A stretch of DNA of 64,000 nucleotides, taken from positions 709,096 to 773,095 of the forward strand of contig BCHX01000009.1 in assembly GCA_001599755.1 (NCBI GenBank), given 5' to 3'. How positions within the stretch are numbered: position 1 is the stretch's first letter; the number at the start of each line of letters is the position of its first letter. The notes beneath the pieces are model-generated. The model was not told where the DNA came from and ran no database searches. It saw only the letters and a program-made list of their open reading frames with translations. This stretch comes from Gliomastix tumulicola (Eukaryota > Ascomycota > Sordariomycetes > Hypocreales > Bionectriaceae). Shown here piece after piece: positions 46,535 through 57,390 of the stretch. The translations under genes and the position numbers were made by a program.

Positions 46535-47155
46535 ATCCAAGACCGCCAATTATTTATCACTAAATGGTTTAAGGCCGTTCCGGAGCTCAAAGATATAGAA
46601 TTTCGATAGAAGAAGATTCTACATCAGACCCTGATACCAACGCCTCAGTCCCATCACCGTGCGAGCATGTGGTCGAATAAATACTTGAGTTATGGGGCCA
46701 TGCAATTTGGGCGTGTATGCGTCTCAAGTATTTATTAGACTGCTTAGCGAGGCGCAGATGGAGTGAGAGAGTGTAGATCTGCAGCTTCCTTCCAACTCTG
46801 AATCTTGCTTTTGCAATCCCAAAATATGTATCAAAGGAATTGAATGCACTAGAGCGACGGCAATGGTGAGTTGGCCCTAAATGAAGGCCTGATCGGCATT
46901 CGACCCCCGGACCTGACGAAATCCTGCAGCGTTAGTGCGCGCTGCATATCCGTCATTCATGCTTGGCAGTGGCACAGGGAGCGGCACAGCTATTTCACAA
47001 AAGATTGACATCATCTACAGTCCGTCCGACTTTGACTTTTTGACAAGGTCGACTGCTGTTGGTGCCTGGTCCATGGGAATTCAAACACCTTGATTCTATC
47101 AAGCCAACACCTCTCAAGTCGATGGTGGAAGGGCTCGGCCGTTGTCCATGCCCCG
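46535..47155. other. Intergenic region with palindromic element copy 2
   Basis: This 621 bp region lies between two same-strand genes and contains the second copy of the 65 bp palindromic element. No coding feature was seen. Confidence 0.45.
46674..46738. repeat. 65 bp dispersed palindromic element, copy 2
   Basis: The left arm CGAATAAATACTTGAG is identical to that of copy 1 at 8942; the right arm CTCAAGTATTTATTAG matches except for the penultimate base. The centre differs from copy 1 at only four positions (TACAATTTGGGTGTGTATTTG becomes TGCAATTTGGGCGTGTATGCG, in part). Both copies lie in intergenic DNA near promoters. The pyrimidine-rich repeats that flank copy 1 are missing here. Confidence 0.75.
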
Positions 47156-49393
47156 ATGACCATCACGAGGAGCCGACCAGTCCGTAGCTGGGCAGACATC
47201 ACTTCAGGCTACCGATTCAGTCTTGTGACCGGCGCCTCAGGATGCCTCTTCACGCTCATTGTTAACCTTGCTGTAACGATTTGGGCAGCGACGTTACCCG
47301 ATGAGGATCAAGATGGCCACGGGCGCCGTGTGCTCTTTCAAGGCTCGTGCAAGACGTCCAAGGAGCTGAATGTTGGTCTACACCTCCTCATCAACATGCT
47401 TAGCTCACTTCTGCTGGGCGCCAGCAATTACGGCATGCAGTGTCTGTCATCGGCGACGCGAGAGCAGGTTGACAAGGCTCATGCCAGCGGATACTGCCTC
47501 GATATTGGCATCATCAGTTTGAAAAACCTGTGGAAGCAGACTCGGCTGACGCGCGCGCTGTGGTACGCGCTTGTCGTGTCCTCTGTGCCGCTTCATCTCC
47601 TGTACGCCCCCTCACGCTTGCATCAACTGTTTCCTGACGCTTGGCAGCAACTCACATTTCTAGATACAACTCGGTTATCTTCGCATCAGTCACCATCGCT
47701 GGAGAATACCAGGTCATCGTCGCAGACGAGCCAGTTGGCCAATCCCTTAATACTCTCCTCTCCATGACAATAGACCTGGAGAGACAGTTCAACACCACCA
47801 GTCTAAACACAGACATCCCTCCCTTGCGGGACATCGCGAACGAGTACACGAGCTTTGAGAGGCTCACGCCAGCAGAATGTATCGACGCGTACTCAAGTAG
47901 CTTCGTCACGTCGCGGAGCGATGTCATTCTCGTCCGCGAAACGCCGAGAGGCAATAACTTTTCCCACATCACGGCCTCCCTCGACAGTGTTGGTGCTCAC
48001 CAAGAGATGTATAACTGGCTTTGCTGGGGCTACAGCGTGAGCTGTTCGACAGGGCTGAGCAGTATCAGAAATGATGCAGAGAACTGGGCACCATTTGGGG
48101 ATAGGATACAGTACTGTCTGAGCAGGCCTATGCCCGAGGAGTTGTGCAGGGTAAATTATAACCTGTGGCTGGCTGTGTCGATTATTGTTGTGAATGCGGT
48201 CAAGTTGGGGATACTTATTCATACGGCGCTGTTCCTATCCCCAGACCGGATGTTGGTCCTGGGAGACGCCGTGCAGTCGTTCCTGTCACAACCAGACGTC
48301 TTCTCACAGCAGAGCTGCTTGGCGTCATCGATATCACAGAGCCACAGCGCCATCAACTTCAAGACCTCGAAGCAACACTGGATCGGACCACGAATGTTGG
48401 TGCGCGAAACGAAGCGATGGATATCGCCAGTTAGCGGCACGCAAATCGGCGTCGGCACCTTCATGTAAGCTTCATGCCCTACGATTCGATTGTCCTACCC
48501 TGACGTGTTCCGTCATAAGATATCTCGTCTCTTTGGGCGTCTCCATCTTCCTCCTCGTCTTTGGGATCCAAGCACTGCGCACGCCCGCGACATGGGACAG
48601 TCTCTGGTCCCTCGGCTTTGGACAGGCTAATGGTCAGGCCCTCATTATGCGAGACGTGTCCGTGCGCTCAGCATCACCAAACATCATCGGCCAAGCTGTG
48701 CTCGCCAACATTCCTCACCTAACTTTCTCCCTCATCTACTTCCAATGGAATACCATCTTCACTACCATGCTAATGGGAAGGGAATGGAACAACTTCAGCC
48801 AGAAAAGGGCGGCACTGCGAGTCTCAGATAACCCCAAGGGCGAGCAGCGGACCCGGTATTTTCTGCAACTCCCGTATAAGATCACTGTCCCGTTGATCAT
48901 CATTTCAATCTTGCTGCACTGGGTTCTGTCCCAGTGCATCTTTGTTGTCTCGGTCGAGGTTCTGGAGAATATGTATGATCTGGGAGGAGATATTGGCAAC
49001 GCCGTCATTTCCTGGGGTTTGGTGACATGCGGATACTCACCGGTTGCCATCATGGCCTGTCTACTGGTGTCGATTGCCATCCCGACGTCGGTCATTGGTG
49101 CCGGCTGCCGTCGTCTGAAGGGACCTATGCCGGTGGCTGGGAGCTGCAGCCTCACAATCGCGGCGGCATGCCATCATTCTGACGGCCATGCTCATCCCGA
49201 CACCGCTCTCGAGCCACTGGCTTGGGGCGTGATGGTAAACTGGGCGAAGGAACAGGTGCCACTATCACCCAGCGAGACAAAGGCTGTAGATCAGACAAGT
49301 GAGGTCAGCTCGTTCACAGCGTTGTCTTATGAACACTGTGGGTTTTCGAATGGGATGGTGGCTGAGCCTCAAGAGGGCAAGGTATATGCTTAA
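47156..49393 (+). CDS. Multi-pass membrane protein, DUF6536 type
   Basis: Exons 47156-47601, 47664-48464 and 48520-49393 give 706 aa. The first ATG in the frame is 47156; the frame is open a little further without an ATG. The N-terminal region has SGYRFSLVTGASGCLFTLIVNLAVTIW, LLGASNYGMQCLSSATREQVD and SVPLHLLYNSVIF, the pattern of the fungal-only DUF6536 domain. A large extracellular-like loop follows, then about five more helices, including YLVSLGVSIFLLVFG and LIYFQWNTIFTTMLM. The family has no known function. Joins are in frame (HLLYNSVIFAS and GTFIYLVSLG). There is no obvious link to the sugar genes. Confidence 0.82.
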
Positions 49394-49645
49394 GACCTAG
49401 TACTTAAGCCAATGGACTGAGATAAGTTAATGGCGCTGTCACATGTCAAAAAGCATAGAACTACTGCGGCTTTGTGAGCCTGACCTATGACTGCCGACTA
49501 CACTGTTCTGATCGGGAGGAGTGGCGTGGCCATATTCAACACTTATACGAAGCTGCTGCTGCGCGTGGTGGACGGGCTCCCTAATGTTTTTTTACGCAAC
49601 AATTCCATGTGCAAACTAGTCTCTCACTCCGACAATTTTACACAT

Positions 49646-51342
49646 CTACTCCTTGTGAGTGGTCGACTCCTCCACCACCTTCTGAATAGCCATGGCTCCC
49701 TCCGGGTCCTCAAGTGCATGCGGGACAAGCTGGTCTCCAAAAAGCACATCCATCTGCTCCAAAGTCCTGCCCTTAGTTTCTAGGTAAAAAAGCCAGTAAC
49801 AGATAAACGCCACCACATTCATGACGAAGAAGACATAAAAGTACCTAAAGCCAATAGCATTAAGAGACTTAGGCGAGAATTGAGCAAAGACAAGGTTGAT
49901 AAGCCAATTGGTAAAGGTGGTAATGGCATTGCCCAACGCTCGGACCTCAACTGGGAAAATCTCTGCTGGGTAGACCCAGGAGATAATCCCGAGCGGCGTA
50001 TAGAACATACTGAAGACGAAGTTCATAGCAACCATCGAGCGAAGTTGGTTCTCATTATCCGGATTGAGGTACTGCGCCTGGACAGCATTGACGAGCAGGG
50101 CTGCACCAAGACCAGCAGCAGAGACGAGGAGGGGCTTGATCCGACCGACCTTATCGAGGAGAGCCAAGCCGATGGTGCAGTACACAATGGACAGGGCACC
50201 ACTGATGCCGATGATGAGTAGTGAGGTGCGGGTTTCTTGGATACCGAGGATCTCGTAAATCTGAGGACCATAACTAGACAGATGTCAGGTTAGCCACGAA
50301 CGGCCTTCCGGGGTCAGGGTGATATTGACACGTACTAGTTGATGACATTGATTCCAGACAAAGGACCGAAGGCCTGAACACCACAGCCAAGGAGCAAACG
50401 CTTCCTCCACGATGGCTTCGTCACGATGGACCAAGTTGACACTTGCCCCAACTCACGATCTGCAGCAATGACATCTCGAATCTCCAAGAACTCAAGATTA
50501 ATGCGCGACTCGTTATCGCCATTACGTAGCTTATTCAGCGCAGATCGGGCATCTTCATGCCTATCCCTCTCCATCAACCAGCGAGGCGACTCCTGGAGGA
50601 ACCAGACACCAGCCATGAGGATGAGAGCTGGCAGGCACTGAAAGGCAAGCGGGAAGCGCCCTTTAGAGATTAGTTCTTTGTCTGTTCTGTTCCTCCTTTC
50701 CACCAAACCAAAATCTCAAACACTTACAAGAAAAAGCCCCATTATTGAAGGAGCATCCATACCCAAGCCACTGAGCGACTAAAAAGCCCCAACTAAGGAA
50801 CCATTGTAGAAGGCCAGAGAGGGCACCGCGCCACTTGGGGATGGAGATCTCAGAGGCGTACATTGGAATGGTGGACGTCAACATGCCAACTGCAACGCCG
50901 CCGATGAAACGACCGATAATGAGCATGGCCATGTTGACTGCGGCAGTCTGGAGAACGGAACCGACGAGGGACACAAGGGAGCCGGAGAAGATGGTCATTT
51001 TGCGACCCATTTTGTCGGCGAAGAACTAACCCACGTCTTCAGTCATCACTTCTCGACGGGTGGGAGAAGAGGGAGTATGAATCAAAAAGGAGGAGGAGGA
51101 GGAGGAGGAGGAGGAGGGGGTTGGGAACTGACCATGTTAATGATGGTGCCTAGAATGGCACCACCCTGGAACGAGCTGACAACGCCGCCCCTGGTGTCGC
51201 TGTCAGGGTTGTTGAAATACGACTTGAAGTGCGGGAGGGCGATGGTAGAGCCAATGATGCCCGAGTCATAGCCGAAGAGGAAGCCACCAACGGCCAAGAA
51301 GGCGGCCGAGGCGACAGTGATGGTTGTGCCTTTAGGAGCCAT
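49646..51342 (-). CDS. MFS sugar porter (glucose/hexose transporter-like)
   Basis: Exons 51342-51133, 51025-50728, 50660-50336 and 50273-49646 give 486 aa and 12 helices. Sugar-porter marks are LFGYDSGIIGS in TM1, ADKMGRKM in loop 2-3, RFIGGVAVGMLTSTIPMYASEIS in TM4, QESPRWLMERDRHEDA after TM6, SGINVINYYGPQI in TM7 and LETKGRTLEQMDVLF at the end. Joins rebuild TIINMFFADKMG, GAFSWRFPLAF and INVINYYGPQIY. The first intron contains a (GGA)n tract. The set fits a high-affinity hexose transporter of yeasts and filamentous fungi; quinate or other substrates are possible. It is the last intact gene before the RIP block. Confidence 0.9.
51088..51120. repeat. (GGA)n microsatellite inside an intron
   Basis: About nine AGG/GGA units end in a G run, inside the first intron of the sugar porter (51026-51132). 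On the transcript it is a CCT-rich tract close to the donor end of the intron. Confidence 0.8.
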
Positions 51343-51977
51343 GACTATTGCAGCTAGGATTGGCCTGATCTGGCCGATATTGATCTGGTGATGGTTTCCA
51401 GTCTGGAGGGATGGAAGATGGAACGCTTGGATGAGGAGGTTAAACAGAGTGTCAGGCGGCCGGCCTCTGGGCTTTATGCGAGGTCAGCACCGCGCGTTCT
51501 CGGTGCATATTCGTCCCAAGATTACCCCAGGTTCCTCCAAATGTCAAGACCCCCAACCCCCGCAGCCTCTGGTCTGATATTGATCCATCATCGCCTTGGG
51601 GGAAGCGAACGCCGAAGGGGCCCAGACTCCGCCCCTTGCTCGAGTGCGAGTACGTACATGCCATGTATTATGTATCGGTACCTCCAGCATGCAACTTGTG
51701 GGGCGCTCTACATGCACACCCTGTCCCTTCCCTATAGTACGTTCTCCCCACCACCTGTGCGCAGGCTCGCCCCGGCTTCGCGACTAATTGCATTCCTCGT
51801 CGGCTTGCTTTGGACCGAGTGCTAAAACTTCATTGTGATTCATTTGGTAGACTTGGTTCGGGGAGGTGCATGCACATTTGTACATGAGTCTAGTCTGCCA
51901 AGTTCGGGACGAGAACAGGCTGCATCCCCTGCCTCTCCCTTACCACACCTGGGATCGCACTCGAGCACCAAGGGACG
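51343..51977. other. Intergenic region (sugar porter / GH78 pseudogene)
   Basis: A 635 bp divergent intergenic region of normal base composition. Open frames (for example 51388-51825) have no recognised features and overlap frames on the other strand. Confidence 0.4.
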
Positions 51978-53092
51978 ATGACCATGGAGATCTATGACTG
52001 CGGCATCCATGGCTTCCACGAGACAATTGGGCTTGATGTCGACGACTTTCGCGTCTACTAGAAGCTTAGATTCGCGGACGAGCATGCAGACCAGGTCGCA
52101 TACCAGCTAGTCGTGTCGACCAGCCCTGCCATCTCACTGACACGCCAGGTTGCCGTTTGCTTCGATACAGGCCGAGTCGAATCCAACGAGCAGCGCAACA
52201 TCCTCTGTCGTCCGGAGAATGGCTTCAACTCCACGACGTTGTACTTCTGGGTGGTCCGTATCTGGGATCAGCACGGCAACGAGGCCACCAGTCCTATTCA
52301 GGAGTTCTACACATCATACCCAAGATCTTCTCGATTGCTGCCACCATATAGCATGAACCAGACATATATGAGCGGTGACTTCTTTTACCGAGAGGTTGCT
52401 TGGTTCATACTAATACAAGATACAGATGCCTCATTCCAGCCTCATCTTCCGCACCTGGTTTGAGGATGAGCCGAACCGATGGAAGGCCGTCTGGATCGGT
52501 GACGGCGGCGACAAACCAATCTACCTTCGAAAGCAGCTCACAGTCACCCGCAAGCCATCCCGAGTCATCATATTTGCGTCTGGTCTGGGCCACTTCAACC
52601 TCAGCATCAACGGGCAGCCTACATCGGCACATGTTCTTGACCCGGGATGGACCAGCTACCACCGGACCATACAATTTATCGGCTACAACGTGACCAACAA
52701 GGTACGCTTTGTAGGCGATGCAGCTAATGGTGAGAATATCATTGGCGCGCACTTGGGCAATGGCTTTTACGCCGGCGACTAGGGTGACCGGTTCTTCTGG
52801 CCTAAATACGAGGACAACACATATATTCGATACGGCAACGAGCTGTGCTTCTTCGCCGAGATTCACCTTCACTACCAAGACGGAACACACGAGTGCATCA
52901 TCTCCGACCCTAGTTGGAAGGCACGGAAGAGCGCCACTACTCTAGCCAACATCTACGCATCTGAAGACCATAATTAAAGGTAGTATCCCGCGGGTTGGGG
53001 TAGTCCTAGCTTTAATGATATGGACTAGACCGTGGCAAAGCCCCTGACTAGGCCGAGAGGTGTGACGAACGGGGTGATCCATCTAGTGTAGG
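51978..53092 (+). pseudogene. GH78 alpha-L-rhamnosidase N-terminal region, inactivated
   Basis: The frame from 51978 reads like a fungal GH78 N-terminus: HETIGLDVDDFRVY, ENGFNSTTLYFWVVRIWDQHGN, WFEDEPNRWKAVWIGDGGD, LGNGFYAGD, GDRFFWPKYEDNTYIRYGNEL, SDPSWKARKSATTLANIYAS and then YPAGWGSPSFND. It is broken by in-frame stops at 52059 (TAG), 52780 (TAG), 52975 (TAA), 52981 (TAG) and 53026 (TAG). The intron expected at 52368-52425 has a good branch point and acceptor but begins ATGAGC instead of GTGAGC. All these changes fit C-to-T or G-to-A at CpA/TpG. Homology runs out where the AT-rich block begins, so the catalytic barrel is missing or unreadable. GH78 enzymes remove rhamnose from pectin and glycosides. 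Confidence 0.82.
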
Positions 53093-54924
53093 GTAGTTAA
53101 ATTAGGGTTTAAATAATATATTATATTCTTAGAACTCTAGGATATCTTAACTAAGCGAGGTGGTAGTTATAGCTAATAAGTTATAAGTATTAGTAAAGTT
53201 AAGAGAAACTAGTATTAGTAAAGGATACTCTAGCTTAATATATTTATTAATAAAAGGTATATTTAAATAAAGTACTTTATTAATAGCTAAGAAGCTATTT
53301 AATTTATCTAGGTAATAACTATAATATATATATTATATTATTTATATAAGTTTACTTAAACTTTATAAACTTATTATTTATTAAGTTTACTTAAATTAAG
53401 TAAATAGTTTATAAATATTTAAATTATTTAAATAAATATTTTAAATATATTTAAGGTAAGTTAATTTCTAGGTATACTTTAATTATTTAGGATACCTTAT
53501 ATATAAGTACTTATATAGTATAGCTTATTATAATAACTAGAGGTTAAATTATAATATAATCCCCCCTCTCTTAAGGTCTTTATTCTAAGACCTATAAAAT
53601 TATATATATTCTTTATTTTCTTATATTTATAACTTTTCCTCTAATATTACTTTATTAATATAATATTAAATTAAATTAAAAAATTTAAAAAATCCTATAA
53701 TAATAAGAAGTATTATATAGTGAAATTTAAGTATATTTATTCCTTTAGTTTTAAGTTAATATTATATTTTTATTATTTTAATATAGTTAATTAGTGTTTT
53801 ATAGTAAATAATATTAATTATTATAATAGCTATTTCTTAGCTAGTTATATATATAATTATTCTTATATAGTAATATTTTTATATTTATCTCCTTATATTT
53901 TTTTATTATATTTTATTATCTCTATTAACCTTTCCTAGTTTAATATATTAATTTAAAGTTAAAGAGACTAAAGAAAAAGGAGGTTAAGGTAAAAGCTTTA
54001 ATAAAGGAGTATTAATAGTAATTAAATAAATTACTAATATATATTAGTTATCTATATAAAATATAAAAAATACTAAAGAGTAAAGGTATTAAAATAATTT
54101 ATTAAGATCTTTTATTAATAGAGGAGTTAAAGAAGGAAAAATAAAAAGAGGTAAAAGAGAAGACTTAAAAGGAGGAGCTAAAGTAAGTATAATAATAGAA
54201 GTAGAAGGCTCTAGCTTAAATATAATAGGCTTACTCTATAGAGGTAATTAATTAATTAACTATTTCTTTTAGTAATACTTTATTAACTAGGTTATTAAGT
54301 AATATTACTTAGAGTAATTTTAGTAGTATATTTTTAGTAAATATTAAGTACCCTTTAAGTTTTTAACTAGCTCCTAGGTATTATATTTACTTTTATATTC
54401 TTTTTATTTAACTTTATATTTATTTTTATTATTAATTTATTATTTATTTAAAATTACTTTTACTTTAAATACTTTATTATATACTTTAATATATAAGTAT
54501 AGTTTATTAACCTATATATTTTTAAATATTAGTTTTAAAAGTGAAATATAAAAAATTAAGTGTATTTATATACTTATAAGTAGTAAAAGTTAATAGTTAA
54601 ATATTAAAATTTTCTTCTTAACTTTAAATAATTTAAGTTTTTTATAGTTTAATTTATTACTTAATTATATTATTATAATTCCTTATTAAAGTAAGTAAAC
54701 TATGTCTCCCTCTTTAAAGGTTAATTTTTTTAACCTTCTTTAATTATAGTATTTCACTATATATTTTTATATAAACTTAAGTTATTATTTTATTTTATTA
54801 TATAAATTAAATAACTTTTATACTATAAAGATAGCTTTTCCTATAAGTAACTCTTCCCTAGGTTGCTTTTACTATAATAGTTTATATTTAAAGTTAACTT
54901 TAAATAGTAAAACTTTAGTAAACT

Positions 54925-55212
54925 TAACCCCTAGTAATTTATATTTTTACACTATAAATATTTTCTATCCTAGTGTAAACTACCCCTATTAAGGGTACTA
55001 TATAAGCTACTATAATTATTTTTCACTATAAATATTCTTTTATAATTATAAATAGAAAATTTAGTTCCTCCCCCCTTTAAAATTCACTTTCTACTATATA
55101 TAAACTATATTTTTATAATTATCCTTAGCTTATATATTTTATATAGTTAATAGTATTATACTATTACTATATATATTTATTAAGCTAGGAGTTATAATAG
55201 GTTAAGGAGAGT
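54925..55212 (+). mobile_element. RIP-mutated copy of a repeat (possible left LTR)
   Basis: This stretch aligns along its whole length with 63715-64000. Shared anchors are CCCCTAGTAAT, ATAAATATTTT, GGGTACT, ATAAATATTC and TAATTA at matching spacing. Almost all differences are C in the right copy versus T here, or G versus A; a few transversions and one small gap show the copies were not identical beforehand. Direct orientation and about 8.8 kb separation would suit the two LTRs of a retrotransposon. The left end of homology is near 54925, and the right end runs beyond what the window allows to compare. Confidence 0.75.
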
Positions 55213-55620
55213 AAGGAGAAGGGGTAAAAGTAATAAAAGAGAGTAATAAAAGTAAATATAAAGGAAAAGAGAGGAAAGTATAATAGTTACTTTCCTATAC
55301 TTTATATATAATATTAAGTAATATAAAATATAAGGTATAACCTTTTTAGTATAATAATAACCTAATAAGTACCTCTTATATAAGGGGTTATATATAGATT
55401 ATAAAATACTTAAGGTGTATTATCTATATACTAAAAGAGAGAAAAAAATAAAGAGACTTATAAGATACTTATAATATAAGGGAATATATATAGAATATAA
55501 AACCCTTATTATATATATTTTAGGTTACCTTATATATAGATTTTAAATATATATATTTAAAATACTAAGTTAAACTTAGGATTTATTTTTACTAAGGTAA
55601 TTTTAAATATATATTTTTAA

Positions 55621-55680
55621 CTAGTTACTATTTAATTATATTAATTACTATTTAGCTATACTAGTTACTATTTAATTATA
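55621..55680 (+). repeat. Three tandem 20 bp units
   Basis: CTAGTTACTATTTAATTATA occurs at 55621-55640 and 55661-55680, with a diverged unit (TTAATTACTATTTAGCTATA) between them. The period is exactly 20 bp. It lies inside the AT-rich block. Confidence 0.7.
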
Positions 55681-55859
55681 CTAAGAGTTATATTATTTTA
55701 ACTATATAGATTTAAAAGTATATTACTAATATTATATTAGTTAATATATTATATATATATAATATTATATATTAAGTTATATAATATCTCTACTATATAA
55801 ATAAAATCCTTCTTTATATCTTTCTCCCTTTAACTCTTCTTTATATATATTATTATTAA

Positions 55860-55876
55860 CCCCCCCCCCCCCCCCC
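55860..55876. repeat. 17-base C homopolymer and C/T tract
   Basis: Seventeen consecutive C are followed by a CTCTCTCCCTCCCCCTCC-like tract to about 55893. It is striking inside DNA that is otherwise almost free of C runs; CpC and CpT are poor RIP substrates, so such a tract would survive. Confidence 0.85.
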
Positions 55877-57275
55877 TCTCTCCCTCCCCCTCCTTTATTT
55901 TTATTTAAACTTATATATTTAAAATCCTATAGAAAATTTATCTTATTAACTCTTCTCTTAATAACTTTTACTATAACTACTATAATCCTTATCTTTTAAT
56001 AACTTATATTATAGTTACTTAAATAAAAAGATAATAACTTTTTTATCTTTTAATACTTAATAAGATATAATAATATAATAACCCCTTTATTTTAGCTATA
56101 TATATTTTAAACCTATTTAAATATATATATTTAAAATCCCCTATTAGTTTATTATATAGTTTTACCTAGAAATATTATAATACTATATTATAATAAGCTT
56201 TAATATTACTTTTTATAAAGCTTATAGTTAATTTCTTCTCCTAAATAATATAATACTTACTTATTATTTATTTAGCTACTTAAGTTTATATACTATTAAC
56301 TTTAAGGTAAACTTTATTACTTTTAGCCTCCTTAAACCTATAAATATAGCTTTATACTATTAGTTCTTTTACTTTATTTCTAATATAAGTATTATATTAT
56401 TTTTATTTTTTAACCCCTCTATTATTAACTACTAGTATAGCTTATATAATACCTATTAAGATAATACTAATAAGCTTAAGTATTATATTTTAGAAAAGTA
56501 TAGAAATATATAAGTAATTATTTATAAGGTTACTATTTAAATATTTACCTTTTAGTATCTCTTCTATAAGTATATCTTTTAGGTTTAACTTTCTTTACTA
56601 ATTACTTAATTTATATTATAAAGTATTTTAAGCCTTATTAAAGAAATTATTCTTAAGCTACTTATAGTTAATAAGGTTATTATATTTATAAACTTAATAA
56701 TAGTTAACTTTATATTTCTTTTAGCTAAATTCCCCTAGTATTTTAAAAGTATATTCTTTAATAATACTATTTAACTATAGGGCTTAACTACTATTAGTAT
56801 ATTAAACTAATTTTAAGCCTTCTTTAAGCTTATAAACTAAGCTTTATTAAACCTTAACTACTATAAAAATAAGCTTATTATATTAATACTTAACTACTAT
56901 AAATATACTAATAATTAATATACCCCTTAGAGACTTATTAAGAGTAAGACTATTAATAATTATATATATTACTTTTACTTTTTTATAGTATATATAGCTA
57001 TACTTATTAACTTACTAAATTATTTTAATACCTTTAGCTAATTATTACTATAAATTATTATTAATTATATTTACTCTTTTTACTTTATTACTTAGTAAAT
57101 ATCTTTCTAGAAAGTAGCTCTCTTTATTATTAAAGTACTTTATAGTATCTTTTTATAAGAGCTAAGAGTTAAGCCCTTTAATTTAATTATTATTTTTATA
57201 TTTACTATTTTAGCTATTTTACCTAAGGGCTATAGCTACTAGTACTACCTATATAATTACCCTAGATATACCTTT

Positions 57276-57390
57276 ACCCTGCGAGTTATAGGGGATGGCG
57301 TTTAGCAAATAGCAATTTTATTTAAAGGGAAATAAGGATAACACTAGCAGGTCATAGGTAACTAGTAATTTCCAGGGGAAGGGTAGATAG
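57276..57390. other. Island that escaped mutation inside the AT-rich block
   Basis: About 115 bp contain CG, CA and TG dinucleotides at a normal level (for example CCTGCGAGTTATAGG, GGATGGCGTTTAGC and CACTAGCAGGTCATAGG). Both sides are fully degraded. Single-copy DNA escapes RIP, so this may be host sequence or a unique junction between two elements. It also coincides with the change in texture of the block. Confidence 0.55.

Noticed and set aside
52978..53030. End of the GH78 homology first placed at the TAA at 52975.
   Set aside because: The same frame downstream reads YPAGWGSPSFND, expected for the family, so the homology extends to about 53092 with further stops.
53060..53090. TGTGACGAACGGGGTGATCC looked like the 5' end (TG...) of an LTR at the left edge of the AT-rich block.
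   Set aside because: The GH78-like reading frame continues through it (TVAKPLTRPRGVTNG), so it is decayed coding sequence rather than an element end.
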